Source: Paenibacillus polymyxa
GTDB lineage: Bacteria > Bacillota > Bacilli > Paenibacillales > Paenibacillaceae
DNA length: 64,000 bases
NCBI RefSeq assembly: GCF_018614975.1
Contig: NZ_JAGGNR010000026.1
Location: forward strand, 1-64,000
Reading direction: 5' to 3'
This document shows positions 16,560 to 24,463 of this stretch, in pieces (within the stretch, counting starts at the first letter, position 1; the number at the start of each line of letters is the position of its first letter). A model generated the notes under the pieces. The model ran no database searches and was not told the DNA's origin. It saw nothing but the letters and a program-made list of their open reading frames with translations. Both the position numbers and the translations under genes were made by a program.

Positions 16560-17564
16560 TTATAGTGTAATTCGTGTACGTTCTTCCGCTGAACGAAGGC
16601 AAGCTTCCAGTACTTTCATATTAGCTACCGCATCGGAAGGGGCGAAGCGCAGATCCTTACCTTGAAGTACAGCACGTGCCATATCATCTCCCTGCAGAGA
16701 ATAGTGGTTCACTTGCGGGACTTCAATCTCTCTGCGTTCACCACCAGCCGTTACATAGAAGTTGGAACTGCGGTCCTGTCCGCTGACAAATGCGGAAGGG
16801 ACTTCAATAATCCCGTCGGATCCCAATACCTCCAGCGTGTTTCGGAAGGCTGCCCACATGCTGCTGTCAAACGTCACACCAACGTGATTATCGAATTCCA
16901 GCAGTCCGGAAGCCATCATATCGACCTGATCATGCTGTGAGGAGAACATGCCGATAACGGTAACTGCACTTGGTTCTTGACCAAGCAGTAGACGTGCTAC
17001 GCTGATGGAATAACATCCGATATCATACAGTGCACCTCCGCCCCAATCCCGTCGAAAGCGGACATTGCCAGATGCATTGGAGTTATTAAATGAAAATGTG
17101 CTGTGCATACCGCGGATCTCACCAATCTCACCGCTGGCAATGATATCCTTGATCTGCTCATAACGTGGATGATGGCGGTACATGAATGCTTCCGCGAGAT
17201 GCACACCTGCATCTGAGCAAGCCTGAACCATCTCCTGAGCTTCCTGCTCTGTCAGAGCCAGTGGTTTTTCGCACAAAATATGTTTGCCTGCTTCAGCAGC
17301 CCGGATCGTCCATTCGCGATGCAGATGATTCGGCAGCGGGATATATACGGCATCAATGGAATCATCAGCGAGCAAAGCTTCATAACTGCCATAAGCCTTG
17401 TCGATCCCAAGTTGTTCGGCCGTCTGCTTGGCTTTATCTTCGTCACGACTGGCAATCGCGGTTACTTCATTCAACTCGGATTGCTGCAGGCCTGGAATGA
17501 CGGATTCCACAGCAATGCTAGCGCTACCAAGAATGCCCCAACGCAATTTTTGAACTGAATTCAT
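16560..17564 (-). CDS. Gfo/Idh/MocA-family oxidoreductase
   Basis: 334 aa. NAD(P)-binding Rossmann domain (RWGILGSASIA, residues 8-18), catalytic-region motif CEKPLAL (about 94-100) and a C-terminal sugar-binding domain with GGGALYDIGCYSI (about 175-187), typical of glucose-fructose-oxidoreductase-like dehydrogenases. It is transcribed ahead of the aldo/keto reductase, suggesting a joint sugar-modifying route. The divergent AraC gene at 17683 is the likely regulator. Substrate unknown. Confidence 0.88.
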   Translation of the reverse strand: MNSVQKLRWGILGSASIAVESVIPGLQQSELNEVTAIASRDEDKAKQTAEQLGIDKAYGSYEALLADDSIDAVYIPLPNHLHREWTIRAAEAGKHILCEKPLALTEQEAQEMVQACSDAGVHLAEAFMYRHHPRYEQIKDIIASGEIGEIRGMHSTFSFNNSNASGNVRFRRDWGGGALYDIGCYSISVARLLLGQEPSAVTVIGMFSSQHDQVDMMASGLLEFDNHVGVTFDSSMWAAFRNTLEVLGSDGIIEVPSAFVSGQDRSSNFYVTAGGERREIEVPQVNHYSLQGDDMARAVLQGKDLRFAPSDAVANMKVLEACLRSAEERTRITL

Positions 17565-17682
17565 GTGTTGTATCCTCCTGTGTATAAATGTATATTGTGA
17601 TTATAAGGAATAGATGATCGAATTAAAATGATAATATATTGAATTTAGTTAACACAATATTGTTGATCAAGGAGAACCGGCT

Positions 17683-18522
17683 ATGATGAGACAAACCGTA
17701 TTGCTTACCCTGCAGGATATTCCATATTTTTGTTATCCCGAGTCCGTTGGACATTATATGGATCACGTCCAGCATTCCGTGTTGCGAGAGGCAGGTGCAC
17801 TGAACAATTTTAATATTCACTATGTCGCTGCGGGCAAAGGATACGTGGAAGTGGACGGGGTGGTGCATGAGCTTCGCGCAGGTCAGGCTGTTCTCTATTT
17901 CCCGCAGCAGCGGCAGCATTATTATAGTAGTGAAGATGATCCATGGGATGTACGATGGGTTCATTTTTATGGTGAACGTCTGCATGATTATATGATCGAG
18001 CGGGGGTTACACCGCAATCTGCTGTGGACGCTACGGCAGCGTAGCTCGTGGGAAGAGGCTCATCTGGCCTTGCTCACTGAAGCGGAACAGAACACGATGC
18101 TGCGTCCGGCTCAGCTATCCACATTGACCTATGCCGTACTCGCCGAGTTCGTGCAGCATGCCGTACCTTTAAAGAGCACACGTACCACAAGTAAGTTGGA
18201 GAGTCGGGTTCTTGCACTTCTCCCACAGATGCAGCAAGAGGCCTGTCAACCTTTCCTGTTACAGGACTGGGCAGATCTTGCAGGTGTGAGTTCGTATTAC
18301 TTTTGCAAAATGTTCAAGAGTGCTGTGGAGATGACGCCCATGGAGTTTATCACTCGTTCACGACTACAGATGGCGAAGCAATGGTTACTCGAACGGCCTA
18401 CGGCCAACATTGGACAAATCGCGGAGGAAGCGGGGTATCCCAATGCCAGTTATTTTAACCGCCAGTTCATGGCCCATGAGGGGATGACACCTACGGAATA
18501 CCGCGGATTGTATCACAATTAA
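17683..18522 (+). CDS. AraC-family transcriptional regulator
   Basis: 279 aa. N-terminal cupin-type AraC_binding domain (about 20-130; AGKGYVEVDGVVHELRAGQAVLYFP) and C-terminal double helix-turn-helix (about 180-277; LQDWADLAGVSSYYFCKMFK, then IGQIAEEAGYPNASYFNRQFM). A GGAGAA ribosome binding site precedes ATG 17683 (a tandem ATG is at 17686). Divergent from the Gfo/Idh/MocA-aldo/keto reductase operon across 118 bp, which it probably activates when a sugar ligand binds. Confidence 0.88.
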   Translation: MMRQTVLLTLQDIPYFCYPESVGHYMDHVQHSVLREAGALNNFNIHYVAAGKGYVEVDGVVHELRAGQAVLYFPQQRQHYYSSEDDPWDVRWVHFYGERLHDYMIERGLHRNLLWTLRQRSSWEEAHLALLTEAEQNTMLRPAQLSTLTYAVLAEFVQHAVPLKSTRTTSKLESRVLALLPQMQQEACQPFLLQDWADLAGVSSYYFCKMFKSAVEMTPMEFITRSRLQMAKQWLLERPTANIGQIAEEAGYPNASYFNRQFMAHEGMTPTEYRGLYHN

Positions 18523-18564
18523 CCCGGATCCTTTCGATGTTGCGGGCGCTTGAAGTGTAGTGGT

Positions 18565-18593
18565 TTGACAGAGAGCTCAATCAAGTCTATTAT
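18565..18593 (+). promoter_or_regulatory. Consensus sigma-A promoter of the Rrf2 gene, with candidate operator
   Basis: TTGACA (18565-18570), a 17-base spacer and TATTAT (18588-18593). An imperfect dyad GGAT-N7-ATCC directly follows at 18594-18608 and would suit autoregulation by the Rrf2 product. Confidence 0.65.
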
Positions 18594-18628
18594 GGATAAA
18601 TTAAATCCGTGTATATTGAGGTGCCCTC

Positions 18629-19036
18629 ATGAAATATTCAAAAGCGACAAATTATGCTTTGCATACGATGCTTCATCTTGTAAGCACTGCCCCCGAACAG
18701 CTGGTTAGTGTACACCAACTTGCAGATTTGCAGAAGGTGTCACCAACCTATCTGTCCAAAATTTTAACCAAATTGGTTAAGGCGGGCATGATCGAATCGA
18801 CTTCTGGTGCCAATGGTGGCTACCGGCTTAGTCGTAAAAATCCGGATCCTTCTTTCCTGGAGATCATCCACGCCATTGAAGGCCGGGCATCACTGTTCGA
18901 ATGTTCGCAGAATCATAACGAAGGTTGTTTGATCCAGCAGGTGATGGTTCAGGCCGAGGAAGAGATGGAGAGTTATTTGAACAATAAGAAAATGTCAGAA
19001 CTCGCTTCCCAAATGAAGGGTGCGCACTCCCTGTAA
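18629..19036 (+). CDS. Rrf2-family transcriptional regulator
   Basis: 135 aa. The winged helix-turn-helix fits Rrf2: MKYSKATNYALHTMLHLV at the start, recognition region VSPTYLSKILTKLVKAGMI and wing GANGGYRLSR. Only two cysteines, C92 and C100, lie in the sensor loop, whereas Fe-S members such as IscR/NsrR have three. It may be a redox- or thiol-sensing or Fe-S-free member (compare YwnA/CymR types). Its own strong promoter lies 36 bases upstream, and it is probably self-regulated. The target is not evident; the next gene is an NTF2-like protein. Confidence 0.88.
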   Translation: MKYSKATNYALHTMLHLVSTAPEQLVSVHQLADLQKVSPTYLSKILTKLVKAGMIESTSGANGGYRLSRKNPDPSFLEIIHAIEGRASLFECSQNHNEGCLIQQVMVQAEEEMESYLNNKKMSELASQMKGAHSL

Positions 19037-19100
19037 CTTGCAGCTAGAAGTGAAGCTTCAATCAGCGTACTTCACTCGTCTGGCCCATAGGTATATCCAG

Positions 19101-19140
19101 ATCTTTCCCAACCTCGTAAGAGGTAAGGAAAGATTTTTTT
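19101..19140 (+). terminator. Terminator after the Rrf2 gene
   Basis: ATCTTTCC...ACCTC GTAA GAGGT...GGAAAGAT followed by TTTTTT. Confidence 0.8.
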
Positions 19141-19247
19141 GTATCGTTGTACCTAATAGAAGTCGGATGGTACAATAAGGAAGGTATAGGTCCATACATA
19201 CTTGATCCAATCTTACATCACATTTTACATCTCTGGAGGGACAACAC

Positions 19248-19697
19248 ATGAGCCAATCAACGATCACAGGACTGGAACAATTGCTCGCGCTGGAAAACAT
19301 TCGGAACACCAAGGCGCGTTATTGCCGCTATATTGATACGAAACAGTGGGATACCTTGGGTGACGTATTCGCTCCGGATGCAGTCGCCGATTTCAGCACA
19401 GAAGGCAATCCGATTCCGGTATTAACAGGCCGTGATACGATCGTACAAGTATTCCGTGATCTGGTGGATGTTGCCGTAACCGTGCATCATGTTCATAGCG
19501 CCGAAGTTGAATTTGTATCCGATAACGAAGCAAAGGTCATCTCCCCAATGGAAGATTGGGTCACGTTCCCGGAGGGCAATGAGAACAAATCCTTCCATGG
19601 TTTTGGACACTACCACGAGACTTTTGTCAAAATCGACGGCCAGTGGTACATCAAACATACAAGTCTGAAACGTCTTCGTCTGGACCTGTTTGAATAG
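19248..19697 (+). CDS. NTF2-like (SnoaL-type) nuclear transport factor 2 family protein
   Basis: 149 aa, a single cone-shaped NTF2-fold domain: N-terminal helix ALENIRNTKARYCRYIDTKQWDTLGDVFAPDA, then a four-strand sheet with HHVHSAEVEF and a C-terminal GQWYIKHTSLKRLRL. This matches SnoaL_4-type proteins, which include steroid-isomerase- and dehydratase-like enzymes and many of unknown activity. Good ribosome binding site (CTGGAGGGAC). Single-gene unit with its own terminator. Activity cannot be assigned. Confidence 0.85.
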   Translation: MSQSTITGLEQLLALENIRNTKARYCRYIDTKQWDTLGDVFAPDAVADFSTEGNPIPVLTGRDTIVQVFRDLVDVAVTVHHVHSAEVEFVSDNEAKVISPMEDWVTFPEGNENKSFHGFGHYHETFVKIDGQWYIKHTSLKRLRLDLFE

Positions 19698-19743
19698 TAT
19701 AATCAGTATAGAAGAATATAGAAGTCAGCAACATTAGAGAAAT

Positions 19744-19788
19744 AGCCCCGGGAGCCGTGATGAATGCGTCCTTGGGGCTGTTTTGTGT
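19744..19788 (+). terminator. Terminator of the NTF2-like gene
   Basis: AGCCCC/GGGGCT stem, imperfect interior, followed by GTTTTGTGTTTG. Confidence 0.55.
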
Positions 19789-19832
19789 TTGTGGCAGAGG
19801 AAGGCTGACGTATGAAAAGAAAATGGGATAGC

Positions 19833-19872
19833 AAAAAGCCAGGTTCAGAACCCGAGGGTTCTGAACCTGGCT
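19833..19872 (-). terminator. Terminator of the MFS gene
   Basis: 16-bp near-perfect stem (AGCCAGGTTCAGAACC and complement) with a 4-base loop. T-runs on both sides make it usable in both directions. Confidence 0.85.
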
Positions 19873-19892
19873 TCTTTTGGTTAAATGAGATG

Positions 19893-21272
19893 TTAGATCC
19901 GGCTACTTGATTCCGTGATTTTCCGTGACTGCATTCTTAGATACACCTGAGAGAAAATAACGGATGCCAGTGCGACCACAGTCATACCCCAGAAAATATT
20001 AGTGTACGCTGAGGACAGCGGCATGTTTTGCATCGCCGTTAATGCTACGCCAGTAACAGCAACACTGAAGGCACCGCTGAAGAACTGACTAAGTTGGAAC
20101 AGTCCCATACCTGCGCCCACCTGATCCATGGTCAGATTGCCAGATAACTCATTAGATACGCTGGTTGTCAGAGAAGAGAAGCCTACGCTGAGCAGGACAT
20201 ACACGGCCATGATGGCGTAGATACTATTGTCTGCAAATAAGGCGAATAACCCGGCGGCGGCCAATAGCAGCCATGGTGCAAACTTCAACAGCAACGTATT
20301 GCCGTGTCGGTCAATCATTCGGCCGATTCGGTTGGACAGTAGCATCGACACAACTGCACCCGGGAAGATGACAAGCCCGGATTGAGCAGGTGTCAGCCCA
20401 TACAGATGCGCCAAAATTTGCGGCAAAAGGAACAGCGTTGAGAAGTTATTGATGTATGATACAATTCCCAGCGAGCTGAGCATCATATATTTTTTGTCTT
20501 TGAACAAAGCAGGTTGAACAAATGGATCTGCCGCGCGCCGAATTCGGAGCCAGAACAGAAGCAGTGCCGCAGCACCGATAACAAGTGTGAACCACTGACG
20601 GGAAGTCAGGAATAACAGCACACCGGTAGTACCGATGGCGAGAAGCACGGCACCCAGCAGGTCAAATGAACCTTTTTGCGGTGTTTCCCGAGGAAGCAGT
20701 TTGAAGAATACAGGAATCAGGAATAACGTTAATCCCGTAACGATAAACAGATCATGCCATCCCAGAAACTGAGTAATACTTCCGCCGATGACGGGACCAA
20801 GTCCAAGCCCCAGTGAACTCGCGGACATGATGACAGCCATCGATTTACCCCGGCGATCATGTGGAATGTAACGTGTAATCAGCACAATGGCGAGCCCTGG
20901 AACCGAAGCAGCACCCGCAGCCTGAATCAGACGTGCAATGAGCAAAATGATGAAATGATTACTGAAGAACCCGAGAACGGATGCTGCACCAAGTAACGTA
21001 AGCCCGGTCGTGAATAATGTACGAATGGGTATGAAATCCGATAGACGTGAGAACGTAATTGAGGAAATGGCAAATACAATGGAATACCCTGTAACAATCC
21101 ATGAGGAAGCGACAGATGTAAGCATAAAATCGGCTGCAATTTTAGGCAGGGCCAGATTAAACATCATTGTATTCATAACAACGAGTACAACGGTGAAGCC
21201 AAGCAAGCTTACGATTAATCCTTCCTGTATTCCGGTCCGTTCCCCTGATGATGCGGTTGCGGTGTTGTTCAT
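19893..21272 (-). CDS. MFS transporter, DHA2-like drug/proton antiporter
   Basis: 459 aa with about 12-14 hydrophobic helices across the length. The loop between TM2 and TM3 carries FSRLSDFIPIRTLF, the MFS motif A region, and TM5 has the antiporter-type motif C-like stretch SSLGLGLGPVIGG. These mark a multidrug-efflux type exporter. ATG 21272 is preceded by AGGAGGT. The gene is divergent from an ArsR-type repressor at 21478, with an inverted repeat between them, so substrate-induced derepression is likely. Substrate unknown. Confidence 0.88.
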   Translation of the reverse strand: MNNTATASSGERTGIQEGLIVSLLGFTVVLVVMNTMMFNLALPKIAADFMLTSVASSWIVTGYSIVFAISSITFSRLSDFIPIRTLFTTGLTLLGAASVLGFFSNHFIILLIARLIQAAGAASVPGLAIVLITRYIPHDRRGKSMAVIMSASSLGLGLGPVIGGSITQFLGWHDLFIVTGLTLFLIPVFFKLLPRETPQKGSFDLLGAVLLAIGTTGVLLFLTSRQWFTLVIGAAALLLFWLRIRRAADPFVQPALFKDKKYMMLSSLGIVSYINNFSTLFLLPQILAHLYGLTPAQSGLVIFPGAVVSMLLSNRIGRMIDRHGNTLLLKFAPWLLLAAAGLFALFADNSIYAIMAVYVLLSVGFSSLTTSVSNELSGNLTMDQVGAGMGLFQLSQFFSGAFSVAVTGVALTAMQNMPLSSAYTNIFWGMTVVALASVIFSQVYLRMQSRKITESSSRI

Positions 21273-21394
21273 AAAAACCTCCTAAAGTGATGTGTATTTC
21301 GCAACATTTCAGAAACGGTGTGTAACATTTGCAAAATGGTGTATGATGTCAATCCCATGCCTGACAGCAGGGGTTACATAACGAAATGTTTGAA

Positions 21395-21412
21395 GTTCGA
21401 TTGGTGTCGAAC
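21395..21412. promoter_or_regulatory. Candidate operator between MFS and ArsR genes
   Basis: GTTCGA-N6-TCGAAC inverted repeat in the divergent intergenic region, a natural site for the adjacent ArsR-type regulator. Confidence 0.45.
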
Positions 21413-21477
21413 ATTAGAAATATATCATGGATCTGTGTTAAAATACAATGGATAGTCTGAGAAAAGGAGACTACAGT

Positions 21478-21801
21478 ATGAAAATTTTACATCATCCACA
21501 GGTGTCAGATATTGAACTTTCCTCCGTACTGTATGCGTTAAGCGACCCAACCCGTCTTGGGATTGTTGCGGAAGCAGCCAGAAGTGGGGAGCAACCGTGC
21601 AGTCATTTTCATGCACCTGTTGTGAAGTCAACGATGTCGCACCACATTCGAACTCTGCGGGAAGCCGGAGTTATTCGGGTCAGAGTGCAGGGCACACAGC
21701 ATTTTCTCACCCTGCGATCTGATGATTTGGAAACGCGCTTTCCAGGACTCTTGCAACCGTTATTGCAGGCCGCATCTCAGTCGAGCACAGATCTTTCCTA
21801 A
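21478..21801 (+). CDS. ArsR/SmtB-family winged-helix repressor
   Basis: 107 aa from ATG 21478 (AAAAGGAGACTACAGT upstream); an in-frame ATG 30 bases earlier has no ribosome binding site. Winged helix: ELSSVLYALSDPTRLGIV, then recognition helix VKSTMSHHIRTLREAGVI and wing RVQGTQHFLTLR. There is a Cys in GEQPCSHFH but no complete ELCVC-type metal box, so the inducer need not be a metal. Divergent from the MFS exporter, which it probably represses. Confidence 0.86.
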   Translation: MKILHHPQVSDIELSSVLYALSDPTRLGIVAEAARSGEQPCSHFHAPVVKSTMSHHIRTLREAGVIRVRVQGTQHFLTLRSDDLETRFPGLLQPLLQAASQSSTDLS

Positions 21802-21845
21802 ATGTTGTCCTTTCTTCAGGTCGAAGAGGGGACATTTTTTATTTC
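21800..21845 (+). terminator. Terminator of the ArsR gene
   Basis: AATGTTGTCC...GGGGACATT stem ending in TTTTTT. Confidence 0.7.
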
Positions 21846-21858
21846 TGAATCGAGAAAG

Positions 21859-21888
21859 ACCCCTATACGGGTCCAACCGTTTAGGGGT
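21859..21888. other. Unassigned hairpin ahead of the Spo0E-like gene
   Basis: ACCCCTATACGG and CCGTTTAGGGGT pair (one mismatch) around a 6-base loop. No T-run follows on the plus strand. Possible structured leader or a second transcription barrier. Confidence 0.4.
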
Positions 21889-22073
21889 AGCAATCTAAGA
21901 TCATTCACTTCAATGAAGCTTCAGATCGGGACGGCACGTAAATCAAACCAGTCATAACTTTTATAAGAAAAAATAACCAAAATTTTAATTTTGGGGTAAT
22001 CCAAACCTCCTCTTGTTCCGAATATTATATTAGATGGTCTTTTTTGGATGATGGATAAACAGGGGGCGGGAGT

Positions 22074-22265
22074 ATGGTACATAATCCGGAAACCATTCAG
22101 GAATGTATCGAACATGCACGGCAAAGACTCTACCAGGTTGCAGCTCAATATCCGGAACTATGGCATCCGGAGGTTATTCGCCAATCCATGGTGCTGGATG
22201 AGTTGATTAATGAATATAACAACGCAACTCGCGGGAGAACGTACTCGAAACAACTGAAATCATGA
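22074..22265 (+). CDS. Spo0E-like aspartyl-phosphate phosphatase
   Basis: 63 aa, the size of Spo0E/YnzD/YisI proteins: two antiparallel helices with the signature S-x3-D-x3 (SMVLDELI, about residues 40-47) used to strip phosphate from phosphorylated Spo0A. ATG 22074 has a GGGGGCGGGAG ribosome binding site. It stands alone and is followed by a convergent transporter gene. Presence implies a sporulation phosphorelay in the host. Confidence 0.8.
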   Translation: MVHNPETIQECIEHARQRLYQVAAQYPELWHPEVIRQSMVLDELINEYNNATRGRTYSKQLKS

Positions 22266-22310
22266 CCTTTCAGAACAAAGAATTCCAAGAAGGGATTCCG
22301 TTTGTTTGCC

Positions 22311-23189
22311 TTACTCTTTTACCGCCCCGAGCACAATTCCCTTTACGAAGAAACGCTGCAAGAACGGATATACGAGCAGAATCGGCAGAGCGCCAATAAA
22401 GATTTGAGCCGCGTTCACCGTACGTTGAGACATGTTCTGGAGCTGCGTTGCATCGACGTTCATGTTGGAGAAATCCTGCTGTACGATAATGGTCTGCATT
22501 AACGTGGCGAGTGGATATTTGGAAGCATCATTCATATAGATCAACCCGTCGAACCAAGAATTCCACTGACCTACCATCGTGAATAAAGAGATCGTCGCAA
22601 TGGCGGGCATCGATACAGGCAGATAGATTTTGAACAGGGTCGTGATATGGTTGGCTCCATCGATGAATGCAGCTTCTTCCAGCTCCTTTGGCACGTTACG
22701 GAAGAAGTTCATCATGAGAATCAGGTTCCAGACAGCCACCGCTCCTGGCAAAATGAGAGCCCACATCGTGTTCATCAGTCCAAGCTTCTGAATTAAAATA
22801 TAGGACGGAATTAATCCCCCGCTGAACAGCATCGTGAAGATGAAAAACCACGCATATAACGAGCGCCCCTTGAAGTGCAGACTCTCCTTGGATAACGGAT
22901 AAGCTGTCAGAAAGACAAGTGTCATACTGAGCAGTGTGCCCAGAATAGTACGTTGAACTGAAATCCAAAGCGCGCTGAGAAAGTTACTGTTACCAAATGT
23001 TTTGGTATAGGCGTCCACCGTAAAATCAATCGGCCATAGTGTCACCAGATTGGCGGATGCTGCCGCTTTACCACTGAAGGAAACCGCCAGAATATGGACC
23101 AGCGGCAGGATGCACAGGATGGAGACGGCCGCGATGAATATCAGGTTGAAACCATTGAATATACGGTACCCGGTTGTTTTGTGATACAC
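22311..23189 (-). CDS. Carbohydrate ABC transporter permease (LplC/YtcP type)
   Basis: 292 aa with six transmembrane helices. The cytoplasmic EAA loop is EEAAFIDGANHITTLFKIYLP (about 185-205), which contacts the ATPase. Typical MalG/LplC-type inner-membrane subunit for a complex oligosaccharide. ATG 23189 has GGAGGAAT upstream. It follows the LplB-like permease by 34 bases on the same strand; the binding protein (27912) lies across the divergent kinase/regulator genes. No ATPase gene is nearby, as is usual for this Paenibacillus class, which shares an MsmX-like ATPase. Confidence 0.9.
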   Translation of the reverse strand: MYHKTTGYRIFNGFNLIFIAAVSILCILPLVHILAVSFSGKAAASANLVTLWPIDFTVDAYTKTFGNSNFLSALWISVQRTILGTLLSMTLVFLTAYPLSKESLHFKGRSLYAWFFIFTMLFSGGLIPSYILIQKLGLMNTMWALILPGAVAVWNLILMMNFFRNVPKELEEAAFIDGANHITTLFKIYLPVSMPAIATISLFTMVGQWNSWFDGLIYMNDASKYPLATLMQTIIVQQDFSNMNVDATQLQNMSQRTVNAAQIFIGALPILLVYPFLQRFFVKGIVLGAVKE

Positions 23190-23223
23190 CTTGATTCCTC
23201 CTTAATGCGTTATGCTAACCCTT

Positions 23224-24189
23224 TTAGAAAATACGATAATTGGCGATTTTGTACGCCATCCGGTACGCAGAGATGACCAGGAACATCGCGACAAATGATT
23301 TGAATAGTCCAACGGCGGTCGCAAAGCTCATTTTGCCATTCAGAATTCCCATCCGGTAGACAAAGGTATCGATAATATCACCTTTCTCATATACCAGCGG
23401 ATTGTACAGGTTAAAGATCTGGTCAAAGCCTGCATTCAGGATATTGCCCAGCGATAACGTACCTACCACGATAATCATCGGCACGAGTGCAGGCAGGGTA
23501 ATGTGCAATGTCTGTCTAAGTCGTGTTGCCCCATCTACCTCCGAAGCCTCATACAGTGCCGGGTTAATGCCTGCAAGTGCTGCCAGAAATACAATTGTAC
23601 CGAATCCAAACTCCTTCCACACATCACTGACAACCACCGTGACACGGAACCAGTCACCATCTCCCAGAAAGAAGATCGGTTCAACACCAGCCGCCGCTAA
23701 CACCTGGTTTACCAGCCCACCTTCCGGTGATAACATATCGAGCAGAATGCCGCCCAGAACAACCCAGGACAGGAAATGGGGCAGATACACCAAGGTCTGT
23801 GAGAAACGTTTGAACGTGGAGTTTCGAACCTCATTTAGCAAAATGGCAAACACCACGGGGGTCACAAGCCCGGCCACAATTTTCATCGAAGCGATCAGTA
23901 CCGTGTTCCAGATGACCTGAACGCTGTCGGGATATTCGAACATGAATCGGAAGTTATCCCAGCCCACCCATTTGGAGCCAGTGAACCCCAGCCACGGTTT
24001 GAAGTCCTGAAAAGCAATAATAATGCCGCCCATGGGCACATAGGCGAACAGCAATGTGAGCATTACAGCAGGCAGCAGCATCAGATGCAGCGGCCATGTG
24101 CGTTTGAAATTCCAGCGGGTACGTTTGCGTGGATGGGGTGTCTTTTTTCGCACCGGCGTATTGGTTGTTAACGGTTGTTCCATAGCCAT
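23224..24189 (-). CDS. ABC transporter permease (LplB/YteP type)
   Basis: 321 aa from ATG 24189, which has AAAGGAGGGA upstream; an in-frame extension of 38 residues lacks one. A basic N-terminus (residues 1-35) is followed by six transmembrane helices. The EAA loop is YEASEVDGATRLRQTLHITLP (about 210-230). Partner of the downstream LplC-like permease in an oligosaccharide importer. Divergent from the YesM-type kinase at 24464, whose system probably induces it. Confidence 0.9.
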   Translation of the reverse strand: MAMEQPLTTNTPVRKKTPHPRKRTRWNFKRTWPLHLMLLPAVMLTLLFAYVPMGGIIIAFQDFKPWLGFTGSKWVGWDNFRFMFEYPDSVQVIWNTVLIASMKIVAGLVTPVVFAILLNEVRNSTFKRFSQTLVYLPHFLSWVVLGGILLDMLSPEGGLVNQVLAAAGVEPIFFLGDGDWFRVTVVVSDVWKEFGFGTIVFLAALAGINPALYEASEVDGATRLRQTLHITLPALVPMIIVVGTLSLGNILNAGFDQIFNLYNPLVYEKGDIIDTFVYRMGILNGKMSFATAVGLFKSFVAMFLVISAYRMAYKIANYRIF

Positions 24190-24463
24190 CAAGGTCCCTC
24201 CTTTATCTCGTCCAAGCCCTGGCATCATGAGGCGAGCAAGCCTCAGCACAGAGTGGAGCAACTGAATTATAGCAATGGAAAAGGGCGGACTATAGAACAA
24301 CATTTCAATGCGGATGTTGAAATATTAACTTATTGATGGGAACAGGAGATTTCAAGTCACAGGAAAACGAGAGAACATAAAATCATATAGAAATGTAAGG
24401 GTTTTCAATATAAAATAGGACTTCGGTGTAGAACAACTTCAAATTCAGGGACAGGGTGAAACG

